A program made the position numbers and the translations under genes. From Nevskiales bacterium (GTDB lineage: Bacteria; Pseudomonadota; Gammaproteobacteria; Nevskiales; DATLYR01): DNA of 41,877 bases. Below the pieces are notes generated by a model. That model was not told the origin of the DNA, did no database searches, and saw only the letters and a program-made list of their open reading frames with translations. Below are positions 1 through 9,117 of this stretch, one piece after another. Positions within the stretch are counted from its first letter, which is position 1. Each line of letters opens with the position of its first letter. The DNA lies in NCBI GenBank assembly GCA_035574475.1, contig DATLYR010000233.1:1-41877 (forward strand), given 5' to 3'.

Positions 1-1440
1 CTGCGGGGCGACTTCTGCGGCGGCCTTTTCCAGAATCGCGGTCGTGGAGTAGCCGGCGTGGAAATCCAAGATCCTGACCTGGCCACCATTGCGGGTCACG
101 GCCTCGTAGCCGGCCACGTCCTCGGCACGGTAGTCGCCGCCCTTGACCAGGATGTCTGGCAGCACGCGTCCGATCAGCCGTGCCGGCGTGTCCTCGCCGA
201 AAGCCACCACCCAGTCGACCGGCTTGAGCGCCGCCAGCACCTGCATGCGATGCGCCAGCGGGTTCACCGGCCGCGACGGCCCCTTGAGCCGGCGCACGGA
301 ATCGTCGTCGTTGACCGCCACGATCAGGCAGTCGCCGAGCTTACGCGCCGCCTCCAGGTAGCGCACGTGGCCCGGATGGATGATGTCGAAGCAGCCGTTG
401 GTCATGACCACGGTTTCGCCGTGCGCGCGCGCCTCGGCCACGCGCTCGAGCAGCGTTTCCTCGTCCACTACCCCGCCGTCGTTCTGGTGCAGGTTGCGGA
501 TGGCGCGGCGCAATTCGGCCACGCTGACCGTGGCGGTGCCGAGCTTGCCGACCACGATGCCGGCGCCGATATTGGCCAGGCGCGCGGCATGCGGCAGGTC
601 CTGGCCGGCGGCCAGCCCCGCGCCCAGCAGTGCGATCACGGTGTCGCCGGCGCCGGTGACGTCGTACACCTCGCGCGCCTCGGCCGGCAGGTGCAGCGCC
701 GGCTGACCGGCGCGCAGCAGGGTCATGCCATGCTCGCTGCGCGTGACCAGCAGCGCTTCCAGTTCGAGCTCGGCACGCAGCCGCTCGCCCTTGGCCACGA
801 TGGCCGCTTCATCAGGGCAGGCGCCGACGACCGCCTCCAGCTCGGACAGGTTGGGCGTCAGCAGGGTTGCGCCGCGGTACTTGCCGAAATCACGGCCCTT
901 GGGATCGATCAGCACCGGCCGCCCGGCGGCGCGCGCCAGCCGGATCATCTCGGGCGCCGACACCAATGTGCCCTTGCCGTAGTCCGACAACACCACCACC
1001 TGGCACTGCGCCAGCGCCGCCTCGTAGCGGCGCAGCAGATCCGCCTGGCGGTAGGCGCCGGCCTGGCCCAGCGGCTCCTCGAAGTCGAGTCGGATCAGCT
1101 GCTGGTTGCGGCTGAGCACGCGCAGCTTGGTGATGGTCGGATGCGTGGCGCTGCGCTCGAAGTCGCAGCGCACCCCGGCCTGGCCCAGCTGGTCGGTCAG
1201 CCGGCCGGCGGCCTCGTCGCGCCCCACCACGCCCAGCAGCGTGGCCGAGGCGCCGACGGCGGCGATATTGAGCGCCACGTTGGCGGCGCCGCCGGCGCGC
1301 TCCTCGATGTCCTGGATGCGCACCACCGGCACCGGCGCCTCGGGCGAAATGCGGCCGGTCGGCCCGTGCCAGTAGCGGTCCAGCATCACGTCGCCGGCCA
1401 CCAGCACGCGTACGCCCTCGAAGGAAGGAATGCTCTGCAT
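1..1440 (-). CDS. hldE: Bifunctional heptose-7-phosphate kinase / heptose-1-phosphate adenylyltransferase, C-terminus cut by window edge
   Basis: HldE phosphorylates D-glycero-beta-D-manno-heptose 7-phosphate (N-terminal PfkB/ribokinase-like domain) and later adenylylates the 1-phosphate (C-terminal nucleotidyltransferase domain), supplying ADP-heptose for the LPS inner core in the cytoplasm. Reading the minus strand from the ATG at 1440 gives [20 protein letters not shown], then the ribokinase-type [10 protein letters not shown] motif. The frame stays open through all 480 codons to base 1, so the stop lies outside; E. coli HldE is 477 aa, so only a few residues should be missing. An AGGGGC ribosome-binding sequence lies about 10 nt upstream of the ATG. 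It diverges from the lipid A acyltransferase across 74 bp and works with hldD, waaF and the OpsX-like gene in this window. Family assignment is secure. Confidence 0.93.
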   Translation of the reverse strand, partial: MQSIPSFEGVRVLVAGDVMLDRYWHGPTGRISPEAPVPVVRIQDIEERAGGAANVALNIAAVGASATLLGVVGRDEAAGRLTDQLGQAGVRCDFERSATHPTITKLRVLSRNQQLIRLDFEEPLGQAGAYRQADLLRRYEAALAQCQVVVLSDYGKGTLVSAPEMIRLARAAGRPVLIDPKGRDFGKYRGATLLTPNLSELEAVVGACPDEAAIVAKGERLRAELELEALLVTRSEHGMTLLRAGQPALHLPAEAREVYDVTGAGDTVIALLGAGLAAGQDLPHAARLANIGAGIVVGKLGTATVSVAELRRAIRNLHQNDGGVVDEETLLERVAEARAHGETVVMTNGCFDIIHPGHVRYLEAARKLGDCLIVAVNDDDSVRRLKGPSRPVNPLAHRMQVLAALKPVDWVVAFGEDTPARLIGRVLPDILVKGGDYRAEDVAGYEAVTRNGGQVRILDFHAGYSTTAILEKAAAEVAPQ

Positions 1441-1514
1441 TGCGATCAGCCCCTGCCAGATTCCGGAATGATACGGGGAAATCTGTAAAATTACGCGGGA
1501 GCCTCATCAGGACG

Positions 1515-2603
1515 ATGACCGTGCCCCAACCAAACCGCCACCCGCTGATTCCGCCCGCCGACGTGGCCGGCTGGGCCAGCTTCCAGCACCGCCATGACAC
1601 GCGGCTCGGCCGCCTGGTGATGGACCTGCTCGACGGGCTGGTGGCGCTGTTCGGCCTGCTGATGCGCGTCGGCGGCCGGCCGCTGCGCTGGCTGCTGATC
1701 CAGGGCCTCGGCACCCTCGCCTACTGGCTGTCGCCGCGCCGGCGGCGCGTATCGCTGATCAACCTGGATCTGGTGTACGGCGACCGCCTGAGCGAGGCCG
1801 AGAAACGCCGCATCGTGCTGGGCATGTTCCGGCATTACCTGCGCGCGGTGCTGGACTCGTTCTACGACTTCATCTACTGGCCGCCGGAGAAGCTGCTGGC
1901 CAGCATTGGCCGCGAGGGCGCGCAGCCCATCGAGGCGGCGCGCCGGCTCGGCCGCGGCTATGGCTTCGTCACCAGCCACCTCGGCAATATCGATCTGACG
2001 GCGCGCGCGGTGGCGGTCAGCGGCTTCCAGTGCTATGGCATCTACAAGGGCTTCAGCAACGCCTGGTTCGACCGCCACATGGGCCGCAAGCGGCTGGCCT
2101 ATGGCATCAGCCTGATCGAAACACCCGCCACGCGGCACGACCTGGTGAACGGCGCGCGCGTGAAAGCGCCGCGCGCCAGCCTGCGCGCGGAGATCGTCGA
2201 GCTTTGGAGGCAGAACTACGGACTGTTCTTCGCCTGTGACCAGTACACCCGCCGCGGCGGCGTGCCGATGACCTTCATGGGCGTACCGGGCGCGCCCATG
2301 CAGGTCGGCGCACTCAAGTACGCCGTGGACAACAGGATTCCGCTGGTGTTCGGGACGCTGGTGTACGACGCGCAGGGCAACCCGAAATGGCATTGCGAGG
2401 GGCCGTTCCTGATCGAGGAACAGCCCGGCGGGCCGGACGCCACGCTGCTGCACTACCTCGAGCGCTACAACCGCTGGCTGGAGGGCGAGATCCGCAAGCA
2501 TCCGGAACAGTACGCCTGGGCGCATCGCCGCTTCCCGCGGCACTACTACGAGCGCCCGCGCCCGGTGCGCGTCGATCAGCCGCCCGCGGGCGGGGACTCG
2601 TAG
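1515..2603 (+). CDS. Lipid A biosynthesis lauroyl/myristoyl acyltransferase family protein (LpxL/LpxM-like)
   Basis: A 362-aa member of the lysophospholipid/late lipid A acyltransferase family, which adds secondary acyl chains to Kdo-lipid A at the cytoplasmic face of the inner membrane. A hydrophobic N-terminal segment (about residues 36-72) would anchor it. The catalytic HX4D motif is visible as HLGNID (H155, D160), and the family's C-terminal region is recognisable in HPEQYAWAHRRFP. The frame is open from an ATG at 1440, but the ATG at 1515 has an AGGA ribosome-binding sequence and gives a normal N-terminus, so I prefer it. Its last 28 bp overlap kdkA tail to tail. Which acyl chain and which position it modifies cannot be read from the sequence, so no LpxL or LpxM symbol is given. 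Confidence 0.85.
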   Translation: MTVPQPNRHPLIPPADVAGWASFQHRHDTRLGRLVMDLLDGLVALFGLLMRVGGRPLRWLLIQGLGTLAYWLSPRRRRVSLINLDLVYGDRLSEAEKRRIVLGMFRHYLRAVLDSFYDFIYWPPEKLLASIGREGAQPIEAARRLGRGYGFVTSHLGNIDLTARAVAVSGFQCYGIYKGFSNAWFDRHMGRKRLAYGISLIETPATRHDLVNGARVKAPRASLRAEIVELWRQNYGLFFACDQYTRRGGVPMTFMGVPGAPMQVGALKYAVDNRIPLVFGTLVYDAQGNPKWHCEGPFLIEEQPGGPDATLLHYLERYNRWLEGEIRKHPEQYAWAHRRFPRHYYERPRPVRVDQPPAGGDS

Positions 2604-3304
2604 CCGGCGCGCAGCGCGGACCAGTTCAGGCCGGTCCAGAAGAACTGCGGAGAGTTCGCCTGGCGTTTCTTCAGCGAGCGCTCCAGCCGCAGCAGGTTGC
2701 CCTCGCGCCAGCGGCCGGGCGCGCGCAGGCGGGCCTGGTCGAAATCGATCAGCCAGAAATCATTGCACGCCGACAGCAGGATGTTGTCCGCGTTGAGGTC
2801 GGCGTGGTCCAGGCCCGCGTCGTGGAAACGGCGCAGCATGCCGCCCAGCCGCCGCCAGTCGCGGTCCGGCAGGGCCTGGGCCTGCAACCGCTGGGTCAGC
2901 TGCTCGACGCCCGGCAGGCGCCGCGTGATGAGGTCGGCGGAGTAGCTGACACCCTCGCGCACGACGCGCGCCGCCACCGGCGCCGGCACCGGCAACCCGC
3001 GCCGGTGCAGCTCCGCCATCAGGTGCCACTCGCGCCAGGCGCGCGTGCGCTCGAGCCCCAGCCAGAGGTAGCGGTCGGTCACCAGCCGTGCGGCGAAGCC
3101 GCCGCGGCGGTAGTGCCGCAACGCCCACTGCTCCGCGCCCTGCTGCACGAACAGCGTGGTGCCGCGCCCGCCCGCCGCCTCGCCCACCAGCGCGCCGCGT
3201 CCGGCCCAGTAGGCGGGCTCGAAATGCGCGCTGTCGGCGTGGTCAAGGCGGTCCGCGTCATATACGATGGCGGTGGCGCCGTCGCGCCGGTACTCGGGCC
3301 TCAT
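2576..3304 (-). CDS. kdkA: 3-deoxy-D-manno-octulosonic acid (Kdo) kinase
   Basis: A 242-aa protein-kinase-like enzyme that phosphorylates Kdo of the LPS inner core in the cytoplasm. It matches the Haemophilus KdkA pattern from end to end as I recall it: GRGTT near residue 46, ALRHYRRGG (61-69), RGLPVPAP (102-109), the catalytic loop HADLNADN (167-174, D169) and the metal-binding IDFD (186-189). Its start codon overlaps that of the divergent heptosyltransferase within a single CATG at 3302-3305. Its 3' end overlaps the acyltransferase by 28 bp. No strong Shine-Dalgarno sequence is visible. In Haemophilus and Pasteurella, phosphorylated Kdo is the acceptor for OpsX/HptA-type heptosyltransferase I, which fits the neighbour. 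Confidence 0.88.
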   Translation of the reverse strand: MRPEYRRDGATAIVYDADRLDHADSAHFEPAYWAGRGALVGEAAGGRGTTLFVQQGAEQWALRHYRRGGFAARLVTDRYLWLGLERTRAWREWHLMAELHRRGLPVPAPVAARVVREGVSYSADLITRRLPGVEQLTQRLQAQALPDRDWRRLGGMLRRFHDAGLDHADLNADNILLSACNDFWLIDFDQARLRAPGRWREGNLLRLERSLKKRQANSPQFFWTGLNWSALRAGYESPPAGG

Positions 3305-4373
3305 GATTCAGTCGCTGCCGCTGTCACAACCGCCGCGCTCGCTGTGCGTGCTGCGCCTGTCCGCCATCGGCGATGTGTGCCACACGCTGCCGGTGGTGCG
3401 TACGCTGCAGCACGCCTGGCCCCGGACCGCCATTACCTGGGTGATCGGCAGGACCGAGGCGGCGTTGGTCGGGGACATCCCGGACATCGAGTTCATCGTG
3501 CATGACAAGAAGGGCGGCCGTCGGGGCATGGCGAGCTTACGGGATCGGCTGCGCGGGCGCCACTTCGACGTGCTGCTGATGATGCACGCCTCGCTGCGCG
3601 CCAACCTGATCAGCCGCATGATCGCGGCGGATATCCGTTTGGGCTTCGACCGTGCCCGCGCGCGCGAGTTCCAGTGGCTGTTCTCGACCCACCGCATCGC
3701 GGCACGCCGGCACGAGCACGTGATGGACGGGCTGTTCGGCTTCGCCGAAGCGCTCGGCGTTCGCGAACGCGTGCTGCGCTGGGACATCCCGCTGTCCGCG
3801 GCGGACCGCGACTTCGCGCAGGCGCTGATCCCGGACGGGCGGCCGGCGCTGCTGATCAGCCCCTGCTCCAGCAGCCGCCTGCGCAACTTCCGCAACTGGT
3901 CCGCGGACCGCTACGCCGCGGTCGCCGAGCACGCGCTGGGCCGCGGGTTGCAGGTCCTGCTCACCGGCAGCAACACCGAGATCGAGCAGCAGTACGGCCG
4001 CGACATCAGCGCCCTGACGCGCGGGCCGGTCACCAGCCTCATCGGGAAGACCAGTCTCAAGCAACTGCTGGCGCTGCTCGCGCGCGCGACGGCGATCGTC
4101 ACACCCGACTCCGGCCCGGCGCACATGGCTACCGCCGTCGGCACGCCGGTGATCGGACTGTACGCCTCCTCCAATCCGGGCCGCACCGGCCCTTATGACC
4201 GGCACTGGACCGTCAACAAGTACCCGGAGGCCCTGCGCGATGACTGCGGGCTGTCGGTCGAGGAAGCGCGCTGGGGGCAGCGCGTGCGCGACCCGCGCGC
4301 GATGGAACTGATCATGGTGGACGATGTGACCGCGATGCTGGACCGAGTGCTGGCGGAAACAGCCGCGCGCTAA
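3303..4373 (+). CDS. opsX: Glycosyltransferase family 9, OpsX-type LPS heptosyltransferase I
   Basis: A 356-aa GT9 (GT-B fold) enzyme expected to transfer the first L-glycero-D-manno-heptose from ADP-heptose to Kdo on lipid A at the inner face of the cytoplasmic membrane. The N-terminal acceptor half begins SLCVLRLSAIGDVCHTLPVV, and the donor half carries SLIGKTSLKQLLALL and the GT9 motif TPDSGPAHMATAVGTPVIGL. The run of matches (ITWVIGRTEA, GFDRARA, SNPGRTGPY) resembles Haemophilus OpsX more than enteric WaaC. An in-frame ATG also exists at 3267, inside kdkA; 3303 gives the usual N-terminus. The 3' end overlaps ilvE by 4 bp. Confidence is high for GT9 and moderate for heptosyltransferase I specificity. 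Confidence 0.8.
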   Translation: MIQSLPLSQPPRSLCVLRLSAIGDVCHTLPVVRTLQHAWPRTAITWVIGRTEAALVGDIPDIEFIVHDKKGGRRGMASLRDRLRGRHFDVLLMMHASLRANLISRMIAADIRLGFDRARAREFQWLFSTHRIAARRHEHVMDGLFGFAEALGVRERVLRWDIPLSAADRDFAQALIPDGRPALLISPCSSSRLRNFRNWSADRYAAVAEHALGRGLQVLLTGSNTEIEQQYGRDISALTRGPVTSLIGKTSLKQLLALLARATAIVTPDSGPAHMATAVGTPVIGLYASSNPGRTGPYDRHWTVNKYPEALRDDCGLSVEEARWGQRVRDPRAMELIMVDDVTAMLDRVLAETAAR

Positions 4374-5293
4374 ACCAGTGTCAGCCAATCCGCATGGTCG
4401 CTGCCGCGGCCACGCACCAGATCGAGGTAGCGGCTCTGGATCCGCTGCGTCACCGGCCCGCGCGTGCCGCTGCCGATGGCGCGGTTGTCCAGCTCGCGGA
4501 TCGGAACCACCTCGGCGGCCGTGCCTGTAAAGAACGCCTCGTCCGCCATGTACACCTCGTCGCGCGTGATGCGCTTCTCGGTGCAGGGGATGCCCATCTC
4601 GGCCGCCAGTTCCATCACCGTACGGCGGGTGATGCCGTCCAGCGCGGAGGTGAGGTCCGGCGTGTACAGCCGGCCGTCGCGCACGATGAAGATGTTTTCG
4701 GCGCTGCCCTCGGCCACGTAGCCCTCCACATCGAGCATCAGCGCCTCGTCGTAGCCGTCGCGGCTCACCTCGTTCACCGCCATCATCGAGTTGAGGTAGT
4801 TGCCGTTGGCCTTCGCCCGGCACAGGGTCACGTTCACGTGGTGGCGCTGGAAGCTGGAAGTCTTCACGCGCAGGCCCTTCTCCAGCTGTTCATCGCCCAG
4901 GTAACTGCCCCAGGGCCAGGCCGCCACCATCACGTGCACCGCCAGGCCCTTGGCATGCAGGCCCATGCCCTCCGAGCCGAGGAACACCATCGGCCGGATA
5001 TAGCAGGACGGCAGCCGGTTCTCGCGCACCACCCGCCGCTGCGCGTCGTTGAGCTCGTCCGGCGTGTACGGGATCTGCAGGCCGAGGATCTTGGCCGAGT
5101 TGAACAGCCGCCGGGTGTGGTCCTGCAGGCGGAAGATGGCCGTGCCCTTGGGGGTTTCGTAGGCGCGCACGCCCTCGAAGCAGCCCATGCCGTAATGCAG
5201 GGTGTGGGTGAGGACGTGGACCTTGGCCTCGCGCCAGGGCAGGAGCTGGCCATCCAGCCAGATGAAGCCATCACGATCGGCAAACGAGGTCAT
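4370..5293 (-). CDS. ilvE: Branched-chain amino acid aminotransferase
   Basis: A 307-aa class IV (fold type IV) PLP-dependent transaminase that catalyses the last step of valine, leucine and isoleucine synthesis, exchanging the amino group with 2-oxoglutarate. The PLP lysine is K161 in CRAKANGNYLNS. Other family landmarks are HYGMGCFEGVRAY (33-45), YVAEGSAENIFIV and GTAAEVVPIREL. Length matches E. coli IlvE (309 aa). The ATG at 5293 is preceded by CAGGGTG as ribosome-binding site; the frame extends to 5362, but that extension is not family-like. The 94-bp gap after waaF contains a GC hairpin (5322-5341) without a U tract, so it does not look like a terminator. glnE, ilvE and waaF also cluster in Pseudomonas. 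Confidence 0.93.
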   Translation of the reverse strand: MTSFADRDGFIWLDGQLLPWREAKVHVLTHTLHYGMGCFEGVRAYETPKGTAIFRLQDHTRRLFNSAKILGLQIPYTPDELNDAQRRVVRENRLPSCYIRPMVFLGSEGMGLHAKGLAVHVMVAAWPWGSYLGDEQLEKGLRVKTSSFQRHHVNVTLCRAKANGNYLNSMMAVNEVSRDGYDEALMLDVEGYVAEGSAENIFIVRDGRLYTPDLTSALDGITRRTVMELAAEMGIPCTEKRITRDEVYMADEAFFTGTAAEVVPIRELDNRAIGSGTRGPVTQRIQSRYLDLVRGRGSDHADWLTLV

Positions 5294-5387
5294 GGGAACA
5301 CCCTGAGTAGCTGTGGTGGCACCGGCCGGGAACGCGGCCGGAGCGCCGCAAACAAGCCGCATATTTCACCACAATTCCGCGGTGCAG

Positions 5388-6392
5388 TCAGTCGCGCGTC
5401 GCAAGCTGCAGCACTCGGTCCACGCCGATGCGGCGCAGGCAGTGGTAGTGCCCCAGCGGGCAGGTGCGCTCGAAGCAGGGGCTGCAGTCCAGCCGCAGGT
5501 AGAGGACGTCGGCGGCAGGCGTCAGCGGCGGGGTGTAGTCGGGCGTGGAGGAGCCGTAGATCGCGACCAGCGGCGTGCCGGCGGCGGCGGCCACGTGCAT
5601 CAGGCCGGAATCGTTGGTCACCGCGCGGACGCACAGGGACAGAAGATCAACCGTGTCCGCCAGCCGGGTGCGGCCGCACAGGTTCATTACCCGCTCGTTG
5701 CCTGCGCGGATGCTGTCGCCCAGCGCCGCCTCCTTGGCCGAGCCCAGGATCCAGACCTGGCGGCCGGCGGCGACGAGGCGGGCGGCCAGCTGTGCGAAAT
5801 ACGCCGGCGGCCACTGCTTGGCGGGACCGTACTCGGCGCCAGGCATGAGCGCCACCACGGGCCGGCCCAGGTCCAGGCCCAGCTCGCGCAGCAGGCGCGC
5901 GCGGTTGTCCTCGTCTACACGCAGGCGTGGCGGCGGGATGTCGGGCGCCGCGGCGGGCGGCCGCTCGAGGCCGAGCGCCACGAAGCGCTGCACGGTCTGC
6001 CGCAGCCGGGCGGTATCGAGCGGGCGCGGGTCGTTGATGAGGCCGAAGCGCAGCTCGCCGCGATAGCCGGTGCGGCGCGGGATGCGCGCAAACCAGGGCG
6101 CCAGTGCGGCCTTCAGCTTGCGCGGCAGCACGATGGCGCGGTCGTAGTGCTCCGCACGCAGGGCGAGTCCCAGGCGGCGCAGCTTGCCCAGCCCGAACTC
6201 GCCGTGCGCCACCGGCCACTCGATGCCGCGACGCACCTCCGGCATGCGCGCGATCAGCGGCAGCGACCAGCCCGGCGCCAGCACGTCGATCAGGCAATCG
6301 GGCGCCTGTCGGCGCAGCGTGATGAACAGGCTCTGCGCCATGACCATGTCGCCGACCCAGGACGGGCCGACGACCAGAATCTTCTGCGCCAT
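5388..6392 (-). CDS. waaF: ADP-heptose:LPS heptosyltransferase II
   Basis: A 334-aa GT9 enzyme that adds the second heptose of the LPS inner core from ADP-L-glycero-D-manno-heptose. WaaF hallmarks are the N-terminus KILVVGPSWVGDMVMAQSL, the mid-protein MPGAEYGPAKQWP, and the donor-site NDSGLMHVAAAAGTPLVAIYG. The C-terminal cysteine-rich segment (LDCSPCFERTCPLGHYHC) is also typical. The second of two in-frame ATGs (6392) gives the canonical MxxKILVVGPSWVGD start; the alternative at 6413 adds seven residues that overlap hldD. The start lies 4 nt beyond the hldD stop with no obvious Shine-Dalgarno sequence, which suggests translational coupling to hldD. Confidence 0.93.
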   Translation of the reverse strand: MAQKILVVGPSWVGDMVMAQSLFITLRRQAPDCLIDVLAPGWSLPLIARMPEVRRGIEWPVAHGEFGLGKLRRLGLALRAEHYDRAIVLPRKLKAALAPWFARIPRRTGYRGELRFGLINDPRPLDTARLRQTVQRFVALGLERPPAAAPDIPPPRLRVDEDNRARLLRELGLDLGRPVVALMPGAEYGPAKQWPPAYFAQLAARLVAAGRQVWILGSAKEAALGDSIRAGNERVMNLCGRTRLADTVDLLSLCVRAVTNDSGLMHVAAAAGTPLVAIYGSSTPDYTPPLTPAADVLYLRLDCSPCFERTCPLGHYHCLRRIGVDRVLQLATRD

Positions 6393-6396
6393 GGGA

Positions 6397-7347
6397 TCAG
6401 GCTTTGGCGCCATGCAGGGCGTCGAGATAGGCCTTTACGCCCTCCTCCACCGTACGAAAATCGACATCGCAGCCCGCGGCCCGCAGCTGCTTGAGGTCGG
6501 CCTGGGTGAAGCTCTGGTAGCTGTCCTTGAGGTTGTCCGGAAAGGGGATGTAACGGATGCGGCCGCGGCCATGCCAGGCGATCACCGCCCGCGCCACGTC
6601 GTTGAAGCTCTGGCTGCGGCCGGTGCCGCAGTTGAAGATACCGGAGCGCTCGGGATGATCGAGGAACCACAGGTTGACCCTGACCGCGTCGCCGACGTAA
6701 ATGAAGTCGCGCCGCTGCTCGCCGTCCGCGTAACCGCTCGAGCCCTCGAACAGCCGGCACTCGCCGCTGTCGCGGATCTGCCGGTCGAAATGGAAGGCCA
6801 CGCTGGCCATGTGGCCCTTGTGCTGCTCGCGCGGGCCGTAGACGTTGAAATAGCGCAGGCCCACCACCTGGCTCTTCAGGTACGGCAGGCGTGCGCGCAG
6901 GTACTGGTCGAACAGGAATTTCGAGTAGCCGTAGACGTTGAGCGGCTGCTCGCGCTCCGGATCCTCGGCGTAGTTCGGCCCGGCCCCGTACACCGAGGCC
7001 GAGGAGGCGTAGATCAGCGGGATGCGGCGAGCCTGGCAATAGTGGAACAGCTTCTTGGTGTACTCGAAGTTCACCCGTAGCATGAAGCGGCCGTCCCACT
7101 CGGTGGTGGTCGAGCAGGCCCCCTGGTGGAATACGGCGCGGACCTTGCCGAAGTCGTGATTGGCCTCCACATGGCGCAGGAAGTCGTCCATGTCGAGATA
7201 GTCGGCGATATGCAGGTCGGCCAGGTTACGGAACTTGGTGCCATCGGTCAGGTTGTCCACGGCAATGACATCCCGCAGGCCACGCCGGTTGAGGCCCTCT
7301 ACGAGATTGCTGCCGATGAACCCGGCCGCGCCGGTGACGATGATCAT
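6397..7347 (-). CDS. hldD: ADP-L-glycero-D-manno-heptose-6-epimerase
   Basis: A 316-aa NAD(P)-dependent short-chain epimerase that converts ADP-D-glycero- to ADP-L-glycero-D-manno-heptose, the last step in making the donor used by WaaF and the OpsX-like enzyme. It starts with the Rossmann motif [14 protein letters not shown]. The active site shows ASSASVYG with the catalytic tyrosine/lysine in [11 protein letters not shown]. HldD-specific segments include [25 protein letters not shown] and [17 protein letters not shown] lies 7-11 nt before the ATG at 7347. The open frame continues upstream to 7542, but that part runs opposite coding of the next gene and is not family-like. It sits 16 nt downstream of the GT4 stop and directly upstream of waaF. 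Confidence 0.95.
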   Translation of the reverse strand: MIIVTGAAGFIGSNLVEGLNRRGLRDVIAVDNLTDGTKFRNLADLHIADYLDMDDFLRHVEANHDFGKVRAVFHQGACSTTTEWDGRFMLRVNFEYTKKLFHYCQARRIPLIYASSASVYGAGPNYAEDPEREQPLNVYGYSKFLFDQYLRARLPYLKSQVVGLRYFNVYGPREQHKGHMASVAFHFDRQIRDSGECRLFEGSSGYADGEQRRDFIYVGDAVRVNLWFLDHPERSGIFNCGTGRSQSFNDVARAVIAWHGRGRIRYIPFPDNLKDSYQSFTQADLKQLRAAGCDVDFRTVEEGVKAYLDALHGAKA

Positions 7348-7363
7348 GTGGAACCTCTTTCCA

Positions 7364-8395
7364 TCATGAGGCCATTTCCCGGTAAAGCGCCAGATAACGC
7401 TCCGCCATGCGCTCGGGCGTATAGTCTGCCGCAATCCGCCGGCCCGATGCGCCCAGACGCTCGCGCAGAGCCGAGTCTTCTGCCAGCCTGAGGATCGCCT
7501 GTGACAGCGCAATCTCGTCCGCCGGCGGGACCAGCAGGCCATTCTGGCCGTCGTGCACGATCTCAGGGATGCCGTCTACGCGCGTTGCCACGATAGGCAG
7601 CCCGAAACTCATGGCATCCAGCAACGTCGAGCCCAGCCCCTCGTGCAACGAGGGGAACGCGAACAGATCGAAGGCGTCGAGCCAGTCACCGACATTGCAC
7701 ACATACCCCTCAAAGCTGACGTTCGGCAGATCGCCAGCCTCCCGCTTCAGCCAGGCCTCGTCCTTGCCGTCGCCCAGCAGCACGAACTGCAACTGCGGAT
7801 GGCTCGCGACCAGCCGCCGCGCCGCCCGGATCAGGTACAGCTGGCCTTTCTGCGAGTTATCCAACGCCCCGATGTGTCCGACCAGGAACCTGCCCGGCCA
7901 GCGCGCACGGATGCCCCGTACCGCCTCGGGATCCGCAGTCAGGCGTGCCTGCGCACTGGGGATCACCCGTGGTGCCAATGCAGGCTCGTATGCCTGCAGG
8001 ATCCTGCGGATGGCCGTCGAGATCGCCACCACCGCTGCGGCGTGCCGGTACATGCGTCGCGTCAGCACGCTCGGACTGGGGGCGTTATCCACGCGCCGGG
8101 TAACGATGTAGCGTGCGCCGGTGACGAGATGGCAGGCATGCGCAAAATGGGCGGCCCTGGATTCATGCGCATGCAGCAGCCAGCCTCGCCCCAGCCGTAC
8201 ATGCAGGATGAAAGGGCTGGCGATGGGCCGCAGCTCGAGCCCGGGCATGCCGTCCAGGCGACGGGCCAGCTCATCGCCCGCGCGCACGATGGCGCTTTGC
8301 CTGACACTGCGTGCCGCCAGCTCCCGGATCAGCAGCTCGGTCTGGCGCTCGCCACCGCGGTAGCCTTTTGCGAAATTGACATGACACACCCTCAC
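7364..8395 (-). CDS. Glycosyltransferase family 4, probable LPS core sugar transferase
   Basis: A GT-B fold, GT4 retaining glycosyltransferase of 343 aa from the preferred start. The N-terminal strand and loop read [20 protein letters not shown]. The donor domain carries [28 protein letters not shown] and the nucleotide-sugar motif [22 protein letters not shown] choose GTG at 8395 because it gives a typical MRVCHVNF start, follows the upstream stop by 14 nt and has AGGTG just before it; GTG 8389 or ATG 8464 (overlapping the upstream gene by 55 bp) are possible. The sugar donor and acceptor cannot be told. Position between a membrane protein and hldD points to LPS core extension. Base composition is less GC-rich than the neighbouring housekeeping genes. 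Confidence 0.82.
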   Translation of the reverse strand: MRVCHVNFAKGYRGGERQTELLIRELAARSVRQSAIVRAGDELARRLDGMPGLELRPIASPFILHVRLGRGWLLHAHESRAAHFAHACHLVTGARYIVTRRVDNAPSPSVLTRRMYRHAAAVVAISTAIRRILQAYEPALAPRVIPSAQARLTADPEAVRGIRARWPGRFLVGHIGALDNSQKGQLYLIRAARRLVASHPQLQFVLLGDGKDEAWLKREAGDLPNVSFEGYVCNVGDWLDAFDLFAFPSLHEGLGSTLLDAMSFGLPIVATRVDGIPEIVHDGQNGLLVPPADEIALSQAILRLAEDSALRERLGASGRRIAADYTPERMAERYLALYREMAS

Positions 8396-8409
8396 CTCGC
8401 ACCTGACTT

Positions 8410-9117
8410 TCAGGCCGACTGATCCTTGAAGGGGGAGCCGCGCTCTCCTTTCCAGCCCGGCCATCTCCGGTTGGTGACTAACTCCCTGATATAAATCAGC
8501 ACCACATAATAGATAAACGTCTCCCTGAATTCTGAAACACCACTCTCCAGCACGTGGTTGGACAGCTCGGCATGCTCATTGAGCTGATGCGCGAACTTGG
8601 ATACCGCGACGGAACAAAGCACCGTTAGCGCCAACAAACGCGGCGGTGACAGAAAACGCAGCCAGGCCGGCCCGTCCGGACGCACGCACAGTGGCAGCAA
8701 GAAGAAATAAAAAAACAGGACCAGGTCGCCTGCGGTCTTCATCGGGGTCGAGATGCCGCGGTTGTGTATATTCCACCGGACACCACCAGTCTCCGTGACG
8801 AGCCCAAGTGCGTTGAGGTAATGGTAGCCGTAGTTCAGCTCTTCGAGCAGCTGAAAAACGGCCAGCCCTGTCGCAAGCCCGTACCCCAAGCGTTCGATCG
8901 GCACTTCCGCACGACGCAGCCCCAGCGCTGCCATCACGATCACGGCAACCAGCAAGAGGTGCTGGGTGCTTTCCAGAAGACCCAATTCACGGTTGAAGGC
9001 AGGGGCAATAATGCTCTGTAGTACAGGGGTACCAGAGAAATACATCAGGACGTACGTCAGAATGACCGAGGTCGGGAGCACCCAGTAAAAGAAATGTCTC
9101 TTCAGTTTGGCGTTCAT
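8410..9117 (-). CDS. Polytopic inner-membrane protein of unknown function in the LPS operon
   Basis: I do not recognise an assigned function for this 235-aa protein. It has about six hydrophobic stretches: near residues 8-27, 51-67, 77-92, 130-146 (LVLFFYFFLLPLCV), 156-174 and a C-terminal FIYYVVLIYI. Conserved-looking polar motifs lie between them: EELNYGYHYL, then NIHNRG, and late in the protein HELSNHVLESG-like residues (HAELSNHVLESGVSEFRET). The spacing of EE, G and a later NxHN recalls uncharacterised membrane proteins with EEISWGQR...NxHN patterns near polysaccharide genes; this is from memory. The ATG (9117) overlaps the glnE stop as TAATG, with GGAG upstream, so it is translationally coupled. 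It is visibly AT-richer than its surroundings. A glycolipid or glycan-related role is inference from context only. Confidence 0.75.
   Translation of the reverse strand: MNAKLKRHFFYWVLPTSVILTYVLMYFSGTPVLQSIIAPAFNRELGLLESTQHLLLVAVIVMAALGLRRAEVPIERLGYGLATGLAVFQLLEELNYGYHYLNALGLVTETGGVRWNIHNRGISTPMKTAGDLVLFFYFFLLPLCVRPDGPAWLRFLSPPRLLALTVLCSVAVSKFAHQLNEHAELSNHVLESGVSEFRETFIYYVVLIYIRELVTNRRWPGWKGERGSPFKDQSA

Noticed and set aside
1441-1514. -10-like boxes for hldE (TATCAT) and the acyltransferase (TAAAAT) in the divergent gap
   Set aside because: Neither has a credible -35 box at proper spacing, so no promoter is annotated although one must exist nearby.
890-1714. A minus-strand open frame crossing hldE and the acyltransferase start
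   Set aside because: The HldE reading frame runs through the same bases with clear kinase motifs; this frame translates to Arg/Gly-rich sequence.
5322-5341. GC hairpin between waaF and ilvE considered as a terminator
   Set aside because: The 7-bp stem is not followed by a U-rich tract on the minus strand, so termination is not supported.
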